From Mesomycoplasma ovipneumoniae (lineage in GTDB: Bacteria > Bacillota_I > Bacilli_A > Mycoplasmatales > Metamycoplasmataceae), in NCBI RefSeq assembly GCF_038095995.1, contig NZ_CP146005.1, positions 124,001 through 188,000 on the forward strand: a stretch of 64,000 bases of DNA, given 5' to 3'. Under the pieces are notes generated by a model. It saw nothing but the letters and a program-made list of their open reading frames with translations, was not told where the DNA came from and made no database searches. The translations under genes were made by a program, and so were the position numbers. Shown here piece after piece: positions 9,382 through 20,259 of this stretch (positions are counted from its first letter, which is position 1; each line of letters starts with the position of its first letter).

Positions 9382-9790
9382 GATTTTCAATTTGTTTTTG
9401 CAACAAAAACAAAGGTAGTTTAATACAAATTACTCGGTTTGGGTGACTTTTAACCATAAAAAGCACATTTAAATCTTCTAAAATTGGGATAATTTTTTGA
9501 GATTTAATCATTTCTTCATAATTTTCAAGCAAAATTTGCGCTTCTTTTATGGTTTTATTGATTAAAATTTTTTCAAATAAATAACAACTTGCGAGCAAAA
9601 GTGTACAACCAGAAGCGCAAAATTGTATTTTTTTAATTTTTTGTCCAATAATTTCTAAGTCTAACTGAGCCCAATCGTCACAGTTATTATTCATTTCAGA
9701 GCTTGTTGACTTACAAATTCGTTTTTTTTCTTTGAATTTTTCATTAGCATCGACAATAATATTACGTCGAATAATAAAATCATTATACAA
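9368..9790 (-). CDS. sufU: SufU/IscU-like iron-sulfur scaffold protein
   Basis: A 140-residue protein most likely acting as the sulfur acceptor or scaffold for the cysteine desulfurase encoded directly upstream. Three conserved cysteines are visible: one in RICKST, one in NNCDDWAQL and the pair in CASGC. The family places its ligands in comparable positions (C near an Asp, then the GCxxS-type loop). It is divergent and lacks the usual GDxI motif, so the assignment leans on context: it starts inside the last eight bases of sufS. The mycoplasma Fe-S system is known to consist of just this SufS-SufU pair. Confidence 0.75.
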   Translation of the reverse strand: MYNDFIIRRNIIVDANEKFKEKKRICKSTSSEMNNNCDDWAQLDLEIIGQKIKKIQFCASGCTLLLASCYLFEKILINKTIKEAQILLENYEEMIKSQKIIPILEDLNVLFMVKSHPNRVICIKLPLFLLQKQIENHENS

Positions 9791-10928
9791 AATCTAAAAA
9801 CCTCTTTTCTTCTAAGTTGGTAATTAAGTCGTCAATATCAGCAAAATCATTGTAAAAACCAAGCGAAACTCTGATGAAACTATCATTTTTTAGCACTTTT
9901 TTTAGTAACGGTACACAAAAATTCCCGCTTCGAACATAAATATCGTTATTTCCTAGGTATGAAGCAACATCTTGAGCGCTAAAACCTTTAATATTGAAAA
10001 TTATAATATGGTCGCCTTTTTTAGAAAAAATTTCAATATCATCAATTTTTTCTAATTTTTCGTATAAATAATCTGCCAAAACTCTAATTTTTTTATAAAT
10101 AGTTTCAATTCCAATTTCATTTATAAAATCAATAGCAGCATTTAAACCCCAAATTGCAGCAAAATTTAGTGTCCCGGCTTCAAATTTGCGATAATCATTA
10201 TAAAAAAGCAAATTTTTGTTGTCAAATTTTCTAATTATACCCCCTCCAAATTTTACAGGTTCTAGCGACCCCATCAAATATTTTTTTATTGCAAGCACGC
10301 CTAATCCAGTTGGCCCGTAAAATTTATTAGAACTAAAAGCCAATGCGTGGCAAAAATTCATGCTAACTTTTTGAAAGTTTATTGATTGTGTTGCATCATT
10401 TATTACAAAAGCGCCGTTTTTTATAGCTTTTTCTCAAATTTTAGCTAAATCTAGATCTACTAAAATCGAATTATTTGCCTGAGTTAAAGCAATAACAGCT
10501 GTTTTTGTTGAAATTTTGTCAATTATTTTTGTGCTATAAACAATTTTTGCGCCCACCTTTTGAGCAATTTTGACTCAAACAAGTAGATTTGAAGAATGAT
10601 TTAAGGGTGACAATAAAATTTCATCTCCCCTTCTTATGAATTTTTTAATCATGTTGGCAAAAAGGTTTATCGATTCTGTTGTTCCGGAAGTAAAAATAAT
10701 TTCTTCAGCAAAACCATCAATTAATTTTGCAATTTTTTCGCGAGTTTGGTTTAAAATCTGTAAATTTTCAAAGGCGATTTTTGAATTTGATGAATGAGTA
10801 TTAACAGCACAATTTGTGTAAAAATGGTTAATTTTTTCAACTACAGATATCGGTTTTTGCGTCATTGCTGCTGAATCTAAATAAGTTACTTTATTTAAAA
10901 AAGGAAAAAACTCTTTAAAATTAGTCAT
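9783..10928 (-). CDS. sufS: Cysteine desulfurase
   Basis: A 381-residue PLP enzyme of the class V aminotransferase fold that removes sulfur from cysteine for Fe-S clusters and thio-modified tRNA. Visible are YLDSAAMTQKP near the N-terminus, the substrate loop TSGTTESIN, the PLP lysine in SSNKFYGPTG (Lys202) and the catalytic cysteine in RSGNFCVPL (Cys338). The asparagine/histidine region NHSSNLLVW spans a TGA tryptophan. It starts eight bases inside the tlyA gene end and runs eight bases into sufU, so tlyA-sufS-sufU-rluB form one tightly overlapped transcript. Confidence 0.95.
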
Positions 10929-11634
10929 TTTTCTTGATAAAATGCAAAAAATACTCGATATTTTTTGATTTTAGTCCTTTAATTGGCGATTTAGTCGAAT
11001 TAACAAAATCAAAGTCATTTTTAGCAAATTCAACCAGTCTGTTAATTAAAAACTCATGAAATTCAGGCAAAACATAACCGCCTTTTTGGACATATTTTGA
11101 GCTAGCCTCAAATTGAGGTTTAAATAAAGCAATAAAACTTTGCCCCTTTTTTAACAGATTTTTTACAACACTAACAACAATTTTAAGACTAATAAAGGAA
11201 ACATCGCAAACAATTATGTCGATTTTTTCATCAAAAAAATCGCTTGTAACATATTTAATGTTGGTTTTTTCTTTTACTGAAACTCTAGGGTCAATTCTTA
11301 AAGAATAATCTAATTGATTCAAACCTGAATCAAGAGCAAAAACTTTTTTTGCCCCTTTTTCAAGGCAAATTTGTGTAAAACCACCTTTAGAAGACCCAAT
11401 ATCTAGAACAATTTTGTTATTAAAATCAAGTCCGAATTTTTCGTAAGCTCAAAGTAATTTTATGGCGCCGCGGGAGACATATTTTTCCTTTATTTCAACT
11501 GTCACTTGGTCTAAATCTTTAATTTTATATGCTGGCAGAAGACATATTTTATTATTAACTTTTACATGACCAGTTTTAATTAATGATTCGGCTTTTTCAA
11601 AACCCATGCTTAGAATTTTACTAAGTAGGTTCAT
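10921..11634 (-). CDS. tlyA: TlyA family rRNA 2'-O-methyltransferase
   Basis: A 237-residue protein with an N-terminal S4 domain (residues 1-58) joined to an FtsJ-like SAM-dependent methyltransferase. Visible motifs are SRGAIKLL at the domain border, the SAM-binding loop LDIGSSKGGFTQ, and DVSFISLK followed by ALFKPQFE. The family methylates ribose in 16S/23S rRNA; older annotations call it hemolysin A. A good Shine-Dalgarno (AAGGAGA) precedes the ATG and lies inside the end of the preceding gene. It overlaps sufS by eight bases. Confidence 0.92.
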
Positions 11635-12096
11635 TTATTTTCATCTCCTTAAAATTTCAATGAGTTTGATATTAAAATTTGGATCAGTTTTTATTCATTC
11701 AAGCGATAAATTGTTAAAAGCGTCTCTTCGACGGTCTTCAAAGTCGAATAATTTTTGTCTGAATTTAAATCTTTGTAGGTAAATTTGCCAACTATAAAAC
11801 AAAAAAATTGCTAAATTTTTATGAATTCTTAGGTTTGAAAATAAATTTAAGTTTAAAAACTGCTTCATGCATGAAATTCAATTTTCAACTTTGTAAATAT
11901 TATTAACTAATTTTAAATCAAGTTGAGCACATTGTTGATTTGAAACACTAATTTCTAAAATTTTTGAAAGGTTATAAAATAAAAATTTAAATTTTTTTCC
12001 AAGTATTTTTTTATATTTTCAAAATTTGATCTCAATTTTGATATGACTTTTTATTTCATGTTTATTTTTGAGGTCTAAGAAGATTCTTGTTTTCAT
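11635..12096 (-). CDS. Conserved-looking hypothetical protein between nusB and tlyA
   Basis: A 153-residue reading frame hidden by three TGA codons. It begins MKTRIFLDLKNKHEIK inside the last 35 bases of nusB and ends directly before the tlyA ATG, so it fills the only gap in the operon and is probably real. It is basic and rich in Phe, Leu, Ile, Asn and Lys, with a hydrophobic block near NLAIFLFYSWQIYLQRF followed by a charged block FEDRRRDAFNNLSLEWIK. I recognise no domain. It has no signal peptide and may be cytosolic or membrane-associated. Confidence 0.7.
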
Positions 12097-12856
12097 AATA
12101 ATTGTATACTTTTTGCAAAACAGCATTTACAAAACTAAACTCATCGCCACCTTCAATGCTAAAAATTTTAGTGATTTCAATAGCCTCATTAAAAATAATT
12201 CGGCGAGGTTGGAAAAATAATTCAGCAGCTCCCAAAAGCAAAATTGATCGAATTAATGGCAACATTCTGTCTCAACTTCAATTAGATTTTAACTGTAAAG
12301 TAATAACTTTTTTCAAAAAAACATAGTTTTTCTTGACAAAAGTAAGTATTTTCAACTGATCAAAAGTCACTTCAAAATACTTATTTTTTATTTCATCAAT
12401 GTCAATATTTTGATCAAAAAGTTGTGAGCCATAAATAATTGAAATATTAGCCATTCTTTTAATTCGTTGTTTGGATAGACTTTGAAACTCAAGACACTGA
12501 TCTTCTTCGAGTGCTTCAGAGTTTTTAGTATGCTTATTTGGATAATTTATTGACTCACTGTTTGAGCAAAAAGCTCGGTTTTCATAGGTTATTTTCATTA
12601 AATTACTGTTATGTTGACAACTTGGACCGCTCAAGATGTCTGAGTGTGTTAGGCCGTCTTCAGTGTCATTTTGACTTAAATTACCAGGTAAATTTTTAGA
12701 ACTATTACAATCGACCGAACTTACAAAAAGAGAGCGTTGCTTTTGTAAAACATGTGCAAATTCCTTTGCTTCTAGATCAAAATAAGGAAGAGTATTTTTT
12801 TTCTTATTCCTATATTTTTGGCTTTTTGCCGAATTTTTTTTGTTTAAATGATTCAT
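12062..12856 (-). CDS. nusB: NusB-family protein with N-terminal extension
   Basis: A 264-residue protein. The last 135 residues fit the NusB RNA-binding fold: RIKRMANISIIYGSQLF, then LPLIRSILLLGAAELFF and EAIEITKIFSIEGGDEFSFVNAVLQKV. NusB works with NusE in rRNA antitermination. The first 115 residues are unlike typical NusB: polar, serine- and asparagine-rich with a basic start (KKNSAKSQKYRNKKKN), probably unstructured. The ATG at 12856 is the only good start for the frame. Two TGA tryptophan/arginine-flanking codons at about 12275 split the gene under the standard code. Confidence 0.82.
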
Positions 12857-13058
12857 TTTATTCCACTTTTTTGCTTTTGCTGACTAGATAATTGAGTTTA
12901 AATCTTACTAATTATAAAAAATAATAAATTATACTTTAAATTTAATAAAATTTTATCATTTTTCAATATATTAAAAAGAACTTATAACAATTATTTAGCC
13001 CTTTTATTGGAAAAATTCTGAAATTAAAATATTTAAAGCTACTAAATTCAAGGAATAA

Positions 13059-14255
13059 TTATTCTAAAGAATCGAAAATATCTTCACCTATTTCTGCTAG
13101 CTCAACTTGAAAATTTCTGGCAATTATGTTTCCAATAGTTGCAAGTGAATCAACAGGATTTTTTAACTTTTTGAACTTTGATGTGAATTTTTTTGAAAAA
13201 ATTGTTAGCGGCAGAGCCTCGCGTGTGTGATTTGTGCCAGGATAACAAGGGTCATTTCCGTGATCAGAAGAGACAATTAATAAGTCATCATCTTTTAGTG
13301 TATTTACTAATTTTGCTAGTTTAATGTCAAAATTATTTAAATTTTGACAATATCCCATAATATCGCGACGGTGGCCATAACTTGAGTCAAATTCGACCAA
13401 GTTCACAAAAATAAATTGATTTTTTGTGGATTTGGAGGCAATATCAATTGCGATATCCATATTATTTTCATCACTGTCAGGTCCAAAAATTTTATCAAGC
13501 CCCTGTTTTGAAAAAATATCGCCAATTTTACCGACTCCGATAGTTTTAATTCCTTTTTGCTGTAATCTATCAAGAATTGATTTTGGCGGTGTATTTGCAT
13601 AGTCATGTCTGTTAAAAGTGCGTGTAAATTTCCCGTTTTGACCAATATAAGGGCGAGCAATAACGCGAGCAACGTTTCATTCTGGCCTTGAAGAACAAAT
13701 TTTTCTTGCAGCTTTTGCATAGCGATATAGATTTTCAAGTCCTAATGTTTCTTCATGACCACAAATTTGTAGAGTTGAATCAGGCGAGGTATAGACAATT
13801 ATTTTGCCCTCATCGATAGATTTTTGTCCTAATTCTGACAAAATTACAGTCCCACTAATTGATTTATTGCCAATAATTTCTCGATTATCAAAGGCTTTTT
13901 CGAGCTCTCTTATTAGTTCATTAGGAAAACCCTGATCAAAATTTGGGTTAGGATTAACAGTTTCAATTCCCATCATTTCTCAGTGACCCGCGAGGGTGTC
14001 TTTTGCATTTGATTTTACGATAATTTTTGAAACATAAGCAAGTGGTTCTTTATTTATTTTGCCACTATTTTCAATTTTAGCCACATTAGAAATTCCCATT
14101 TTTTTTCAGAAAGGAATTCTTAATTCACCAGTTTTTGAAACACAATATAAAGTATTTGCACCTGAATCGCCAAAAACGTCTTGAAAACCATCATCCCCAA
14201 TTCCAAGCGAATCAGTTACTATTAAGAAAATTCGATTAAATTTGTATTGATCCAT
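13059..14255 (-). CDS. deoB: Phosphopentomutase
   Basis: A 398-residue alkaline-phosphatase-superfamily enzyme that interconverts (deoxy)ribose 1- and 5-phosphate in nucleoside salvage. Metal-binding motifs are visible: VTDSLGIGD near the N-terminus with DSGANTL, the family signature AGHWEMMG, YTSPDSTLQI, and the C-terminal SSDHGNDP and GTNHTREALP. Length is normal for DeoB. Several TGA codons are tryptophan. It is transcribed away from the exporter gene at 14331, and the 75-base gap holds both promoters. Together with cdd (17198) it supplies mycoplasma nucleoside scavenging. Confidence 0.95.
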
Positions 14256-14330
14256 AATTTTTTGTTAGTTTTTCCTAAATTTTTCTATTTTTTAATATTT
14301 TAATTAATTTTACAACAATTAGGGCAGAAG

Positions 14331-16370
14331 ATGAAAGTATTTTTGCAAAAGGATTTAAAAGATTGTGGATTGGCGGTTCTTCAATCAATTTATCATTTCT
14401 TTTATGATAAAAAAATATCAATAAACTCTTTAAAAACAAAAGCTTTTTATTCAAATGATGGGATAAACATTGCTAATTTAGAGCGATTAGCAAAGGAATT
14501 TGGAATTATTCTTGAATCTTACGGGGGTCCTTATGAAAATTTAAAAACCTTAGAGATCGTAAAACCAACAATTATTCTAATTAAAACTGGTGATTTAAAT
14601 CATTATGTTTTATTGACAAAAGTAAAAAAATCAAAATTTGAAATTATCGATCCCTTAAAAGGAAAAGTAAAAATTAAAGCTGAAACAATGGCAAAAATTT
14701 TTCAGAATGTTGTAATTTTTGCCCAAAAAGATCCTGAATATAAAAGATCAAAAATAAAAGATAAATCATGGAATAATTGGTGGTTTTTCCTTGAGTCAAA
14801 AAGTAATTGGTATCTTATTTTTTTATTTTTTATAACTGCAGTTAGTAATTTTTTATCTTCATTATTCATGAAAACAATAATTGACAAGGTTTTGCCTCAA
14901 CAAGACATTGGCCTTGTCATAAAAGCGAGTCTTTTCTTTGCTTGAATTGTAATTTGGCGAATTTTACAGGACATTATTAAAAAAATATATATTCATAAAA
15001 TTGAACTGAAAATCGAAAAAGATATTTTTGACCGGTTTTTTAATGCTCTAAAAACAGGTAAAAATTTTCAACTTTTAAAATTAGATAATCATGATTATAT
15101 AAGAAGAATTAATTTAATTCCAAGTTTTGCAGCTTTTTCGGCCAGTTTTTATTACCATATTTTTAACGAAGTTATTACTTTTTTAATTTCATTTTTTATA
15201 TTGTTGTGGATAGACATTAAAATTTTGGGCTTAATTATTGGAATAGGCATAATTTACCTTTTTATTAGCATAATTGTGCGAAAAAGTATTTCAAAAAATC
15301 ACCAATTTTTAATGGAAGATCAACTAAATAGCTTGACAAGTACAAATGACATGATTTTTTCGCTTGAAAATTTAAAGCGTGATGATGTTTATAAAAATTT
15401 AAAACATCAATTTGATGAAAAATATTACCGTTATAAAAAAACAGAATTTAATATTTGGAAAAAAGAGAGTTATTTATCAAGTTTCAATAATTTTCTTTTT
15501 TCAATAGCACCAATTTTAATTGTAGTTATTTCCTCTTTTTGAATTTTTGACAAAAAATTATCAATCGGCGAATTACTGCTTTTTTTAAGTTTTTTTAGTT
15601 TTTTTATTAATCCGCTTTCTTCATTTGTTAATATAGTCACTAATTTGCCAATTTTTTTAAAGGAATTTGAGCTTTTAAATTTTGTGCTCAACATTGAAAA
15701 AGAGACAACCGGCAAATATCACCAAAAAATTTCAGATATAAAATTAAAAGATCTAAGCGTAAGTTATTATAAAAATAAGACGCTTTTTTACATTGAAAAA
15801 ATGCAAATCAAAGAAAATTTGCACATAATTGGAAAAAATGGAAGCGGAAAGTCTACATTTTTGCGACTTTTAAATCAGGAAATTGTTTATAACGGCGATT
15901 TTTTAATTAATAATCTTGATTTAAAATATTATGACCAAAATGAGTTACGCAAAAGAATTTGTTACATAAAATCGCAAAATTATTTCCCTAACATCAGTGT
16001 TCTTTCTTTTATAACAAATGAAAATCCTGAAAAAATTCAGAATTTAATTAATAATTTTCAACGATTTGACATTCAACAAATGCTTTATGAATGACAAATT
16101 TCCCTTGATTCAAAATTTATTAACAATGGCTCAAATTTTTCAAATGGACAAAAGCAAATAATCGCAATTTTGCAACTTTTGACCAAAGATTTTGACTTAA
16201 TTTTATTAGATGAGGCTTTTGAAAATATCGATGAAAAAAATTTCGAATTTTTAAAGAAAGTAATTTCAAATTACCAAAAAAATGCAATGTTTATCGAGAT
16301 CTCTCATTCAAAAAGGTATGTAATTGAACAAGGAGAAACTTTTGACATCAAAGATATATCAAAACAATAA
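14331..16370 (+). CDS. Peptidase-containing (C39) ABC exporter
   Basis: A 679-residue exporter of the type that cleaves leader peptides and exports them. Residues 1-130 form a C39 cysteine peptidase with Gln6, Cys12 in LKDCGLA, His91 in LNHYVLL and Asp107 in IIDPLKG. A six-helix transmembrane domain spans about 155-440. The ATPase follows: Walker A GKNGSGKST (501-509), a degenerate signature SNGQKQI, Walker B LILLDEAFENID and the switch histidine in ISHSKR. Substrates of this family are double-glycine leader peptides; I find none next to it. The small membrane protein at 16342 overlaps its end and is likely a partner. It may handle a bacteriocin-like or signalling peptide. Confidence 0.88.
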
Positions 16371-16725
16371 GATAACAATAATAATTAGTGTCTTTTTGCT
16401 AATTTTGATGTGCGCAAGTTTTTACTATTTTTTTCAAATAAAAACTTACAGGACCGTTAATTTTATTTTAGAAATCGATGAAAAACACAAAACATTTGCA
16501 ACAGTAAATTCAGATATATATTATTTAATGGATAAAGATTCATTTGCCCAATTTCAATTTCAGGACCGAGTAGTTAGACTTGAAATTACAAAAATTGTTA
16601 ATGTAAAACAGAATGAATTTGTTATTGAGTTCACAAAATCGCTATTATTAAAACCAAAAACTCAATTGCCAGCCGTTCTTTTTTTAAAAAATACAGGTAA
16701 TTTTTTAGATCTTTTTACAAAATAG
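16342..16725 (+). CDS. Small single-pass membrane protein, exporter partner
   Basis: A 127-residue protein with one transmembrane helix (about residues 10-32, ITIIISVFLLILMCASFYYFF) and a beta-rich tail that would be outside the cell. It starts inside the exporter gene. The in-frame TTG at 16342 is six bases after a clear AGGAG, making it the likely start. Position and topology recall the accessory (HlyD-like) proteins of C39 exporters, but it is far too short for a periplasmic adaptor, which fits a wall-less, single-membrane cell. Function is inferred from context only. Confidence 0.7.
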   Translation: MTSKIYQNNKITIIISVFLLILMCASFYYFFQIKTYRTVNFILEIDEKHKTFATVNSDIYYLMDKDSFAQFQFQDRVVRLEITKIVNVKQNEFVIEFTKSLLLKPKTQLPAVLFLKNTGNFLDLFTK

Positions 16726-16742
16726 AATAAAATTAAATATAA

Positions 16743-17198
16743 ATGGTGAAAATTCTAATTAATTTTGAGAATCAAAGTAAGGTTAAGTTTAAATTTTTAA
16801 AGTTGTTTAAAAAAATTTTTGAAATTTTTGTAAAAAATGAAAATTTACAAGGTGAAATTAATCTAGATTTAATGCTAATAAGTGAAGAAAAGGCACAAAA
16901 ACTAGCCCTTAAATTCAAAAATAAAGACTATGTTCCTGATGTTCTATCATTTCCAAGTGGTTTGAAAATTCAAGAAAATAATTTGCAAATTCATTTTTTA
17001 GGCGAAATTTTTATGACACCATCAAAAATTCAAAAACAAGCAAAAGACTATAATCACACCGAAAAGCGCGAATTTTCATACCTTTTTGCTCATAGCCTTT
17101 ATCATTTACTAGGTTTTGATCATGATAATGATGAAAATAATAAATTTATGCACGAAAAAGTGGAGAACATTTTAAAAAATTTGGAGATTTTTCGCTAA
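16743..17198 (+). CDS. ybeY: Endoribonuclease YbeY
   Basis: A 151-residue metal-dependent RNase for 16S rRNA 3' maturation and ribosome quality control. The zinc motif is HSLYHLLGFDHD, matching the family HxxxHxxGxDH. VLSFPSG and a LGEIFM strand precede it. The final base of its stop overlaps the cdd start. The ybeY-cdd-era order is common in Firmicutes and mycoplasmas. Confidence 0.93.
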   Translation: MVKILINFENQSKVKFKFLKLFKKIFEIFVKNENLQGEINLDLMLISEEKAQKLALKFKNKDYVPDVLSFPSGLKIQENNLQIHFLGEIFMTPSKIQKQAKDYNHTEKREFSYLFAHSLYHLLGFDHDNDENNKFMHEKVENILKNLEIFR

Positions 17199-17593
17199 TG
17201 GAACAAATATTTGAATCCCTAAAAAAACTAAGCAAAAATTCCTACTGTCCTTATTCCAATTTTCCAGTAGCCTCAATTTTGCTAACAAAACAAGGAGGCA
17301 CTTTTGAAGGTATTAATGTTGAAAATGCCGTTTATCCTGCAGGAATTTGCGCTGAAAGAGTAGCGATATTTCAAGCAATTGCCCAAGGAGTTAACCCTGA
17401 AAATTTTAAAGAAATTCATATTTATAGCCCAAAATCTAGTAAATTTATTGTCCCTTGTGGTCAATGTTTACAAGTTTTTGTTGAATTTTTTTCTGAAAAT
17501 GTTAGCATTTTTCTTTATAATTCAAAAGCAGAATTTATTGAGAAAAAATTAAATCAACTTCTCCCTTTGCAATTTAATAAGGATTTTTTATAA
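17198..17593 (+). CDS. cdd: Cytidine deaminase
   Basis: A 131-residue tetrameric-type cytidine deaminase converting (deoxy)cytidine to (deoxy)uridine. Zinc ligands are Cys in AGICAERVA (with the catalytic Glu) and the two Cys of PCGQC. The substrate pocket begins YCPYSNFPV. Its ATG overlaps the ybeY stop (TAATG), showing tight coupling. With deoB it feeds the pyrimidine salvage that replaces de novo synthesis. Confidence 0.95.
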   Translation: MEQIFESLKKLSKNSYCPYSNFPVASILLTKQGGTFEGINVENAVYPAGICAERVAIFQAIAQGVNPENFKEIHIYSPKSSKFIVPCGQCLQVFVEFFSENVSIFLYNSKAEFIEKKLNQLLPLQFNKDFL

Positions 17594-17595
17594 AT

Positions 17596-18480
17596 ATGGA
17601 TACAAAAACATGTTTTGTTGCAGTTATTGGCCAACCTAATTCAGGTAAATCTTCACTAATAAACTCGATTGTTCAATTTCCAGTTTCAATTGTTAGTCTA
17701 AAAGCGCAAACTACCAGAGATGCAATTAATGCAATTTATAATAAAGATAATCTCCAAATAGTTTTTGTTGACACTCCCGGTTTTCACAATAAAATTAATA
17801 ATTTAAGTAATTCCCTAAATTTCGCGATAAATTCGACACTTGAGGGAATAGATCTTGTTCTTTTTTTGCACCCAGTTAACGAGCCAATTGATGAAAATAC
17901 ACAGGCATTTGCTAAAAAAATTTCAAATATTAAAAATAAAATCGCAATAATTACTAAAACTGATATTGAAGATGGCGAGTTTACTTTTGAAAAACAGTCA
18001 CAAAAAATGAAAGAATTTGACTTTGAATTTGACAATATTTTGCCTTTTTCAACTAATTTCGAGGATTTACGAACTAATTTATTAACCCAAATTGAAAAAT
18101 ACGCCTATCCCTCAAATCATTTTTTCAATAATTTAGATGTTACTGATCAAAGTTCACGTTTTTTTGCAAAGGAAATAATAAGAAAACAAATACTTTTGAA
18201 TGTTGATGATGAAATTCCGCATCAAACTGCTGTTGTCATTGATAATTTTGATGAATCAGAAAAAAATTGTATCCGAATTGATGCAACAATTTATGTCGGT
18301 AGAAAGTCGCACTTACCAATAATTATTGGTAAAGCTGGGGCGGTTCTTGGACAAATTGGTACTAACGCTCGCAAAGAACTTGAAGAGATTTTTGGTAAAA
18401 AGGTTGTTCTAAAAAACAGAGTAGCTGTTGCTAAAAAATGATTTAACGACCCTAAAATGATTAAGAAATTTGGCTATTAA
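17596..18480 (+). CDS. era: GTPase Era
   Basis: A 294-residue GTPase with a C-terminal KH domain that binds the 3' end of 16S rRNA during 30S assembly. Motifs in order are G1 GQPNSGKSS, the Thr switch in KAQTTRDAI, G3 DTPGF and G4 TKTD. The KH domain carries IIGKAGAVLGQIGTNARKEL. A TGA tryptophan near the end extends it to a final KKFGY, the usual Era C-terminus. It starts three bases after cdd. Confidence 0.96.
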
Positions 18481-18730
18481 AAATTTAAGTTTGTATAAAT
18501 TTTCCCTTAAATAATTAATTTGGCAACTATTGCTAAACAGCATTTTTTGTTGCTAAAATTACTAAAAAAAATTATTAAAATTTATTAAAAATAGATTTTA
18601 ATTTTAATAAATTAAATATTTTACAATTTTGCTGTAAAATATTTAACTAAGCAAGCATTCTTTTTTAAAATTATTTAAAAAGCTTGCTGTTCATAATTTA
18701 TTAATTTTAACTTCAAAAAAGGAGTAACAT

Positions 18731-20092
18731 ATGAAAAAATTTGATGTTGCAGTAATTGGTGGTGGTCCAGGCGGATACTCTTTGGCAGTTATTTTAGCTA
18801 ATAACGGCAAAAATGTCGCACTTTTTGAATCAAATGTCTTAGGGGGAACTTGTGTAAATAGGGGTTGCATCCCAACTAAAACAATTTTAAAGTCTGCAAA
18901 AATAAGACAATTAATGTCCAATTCTGATAAATACGGTTTTGAATCTAGTCACACATTTAATTTAGAAAAAGTCTTTGAAAATGCACGCAATAACAGTAAA
19001 AAATTGCAACAAGCAATCAAAGGCGCCCTAGAAGGTGCTGGTGTTTCTGTTTTTAACCAAGAAGCAAAATTAGTTTCTAAAAACATAATTAAAGCTGAAA
19101 ACAACGAAATTTATGCCGACAAAATAGTTCTTGCAACCGGAAGTAGACCAAGAAAAATACAAATCGAAGGCATCGAAAATGCAAATGTTTATACTTCTGA
19201 TGATTTAATTTTAGATTATCACGATTTTGATGAATTAACAATAATTGGTGGTGGCGTTATCGCCCTTGAGTTTGCTAGTTTTTATGCCAACTTTGACAAA
19301 AAAATAACAATAATCGAATCAAATAATCAATTATTTGGTAATTTTGATGAATCAATAAGAGACGCTGTTAGTTCAATTATCCAAAGAGATAAAATAAATG
19401 TCATAACAAATGCAAAAGTTTTAAAATACGAAACTGATGGTCTGCTTATTCAACAAGGCGAAAATACTTCTAAACATAAAACCCGAAATATTTTACTTGC
19501 AGTTGGTAGAACTGTTAATAATGATTCATTTTCTGAGTTAAATCTAGAAAAATATGACAATGGCGTTTTAAAAGTAAACGAATTTTTCCAAACTTCTGAA
19601 GAAAATATTTATGCAATTGGTGATTTAAACGCAATTATGATGTTATCAACAAGTGCATATAAACATGGAGATGTTGTTGCAAAACATATTTTGCACCAAA
19701 AATCTGATGAAAAATTTGTAAAATCCAATATTCCGTTTGCAATTTACACAAATCCAGATATTTCATTTGTTGGAAAAAGTGAAAAAGAGCTAGAAAGTGC
19801 AAAAATTGAATTTGAATCAGCGCAAGTTTTTGCAAGAAATTTGCCAAGAGCCCACGCTAACTTAGATTTTGAAATTGGTTTTGTTAAAATTAATTACGAA
19901 AAACACACTTACAAAATTCTATCAGCAACTATTTTTCTTGAAGATTCAGCGACATTGATTAACCAAATAGCATTAGCAATAAGCAAAAATATGACAATTT
20001 TTGACCTTCAAACTTCAGCTTTTACCCACCCTACACTTGCTGAATCCGTTTATTATATTTCTAGAAATATCGCTTTTAGTAAAAAATCCTAA
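18731..20092 (+). CDS. lpdA: Dihydrolipoamide dehydrogenase-type flavoprotein
   Basis: A 453-residue pyridine nucleotide-disulfide oxidoreductase. Visible are the FAD-binding GGGPGGYS, the redox pair in GGTCVNRGCIPTK, the NAD-binding GGGVIALEFA, the second FAD motif YAIGDLN, and the interface histidine in FTHPTLAES. This is the E3 component of pyruvate dehydrogenase or a close relative. No lipoyl domain is fused, unlike some mycoplasma E3 proteins, and no pdhABC genes are adjacent. It could use the lipoyl carrier encoded at 62386 as substrate. A strong AAAGGAG precedes the ATG. A hairpin with seven-base arms (18650-18656, 18682-18688) lies upstream. Confidence 0.9.
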   Translation: MKKFDVAVIGGGPGGYSLAVILANNGKNVALFESNVLGGTCVNRGCIPTKTILKSAKIRQLMSNSDKYGFESSHTFNLEKVFENARNNSKKLQQAIKGALEGAGVSVFNQEAKLVSKNIIKAENNEIYADKIVLATGSRPRKIQIEGIENANVYTSDDLILDYHDFDELTIIGGGVIALEFASFYANFDKKITIIESNNQLFGNFDESIRDAVSSIIQRDKINVITNAKVLKYETDGLLIQQGENTSKHKTRNILLAVGRTVNNDSFSELNLEKYDNGVLKVNEFFQTSEENIYAIGDLNAIMMLSTSAYKHGDVVAKHILHQKSDEKFVKSNIPFAIYTNPDISFVGKSEKELESAKIEFESAQVFARNLPRAHANLDFEIGFVKINYEKHTYKILSATIFLEDSATLINQIALAISKNMTIFDLQTSAFTHPTLAESVYYISRNIAFSKKS

Positions 20093-20228
20093 TAATTACT
20101 GTTTTTTAGACTAAAATTTTAGTTAAAATTTTAGGAAATTAGTTTCTTTTTTTCCTTAAACTGGTTAATTCTAAAACCATTGTTTCTTATTGAAATTAAT
20201 TGTACTTAAGTTTTCTTTAAATTAAAAA

Positions 20229-20259
20229 GATCCAGCAAACTAAAGTAAATTAGCATATT
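20229..20259. repeat. Left 31-bp direct repeat of element A
   Basis: This 31-base stretch recurs at 20825-20855 with about two mismatches, on either side of the repeat element at 20260-20824. It looks like an old target-site duplication. Confidence 0.75.

Noticed and set aside
18650-18688. Hairpin upstream of lpdA as a riboswitch
   Set aside because: Only one seven-base stem is visible and no known aptamer pattern can be seen, so a simple terminator or structural hairpin is as likely.
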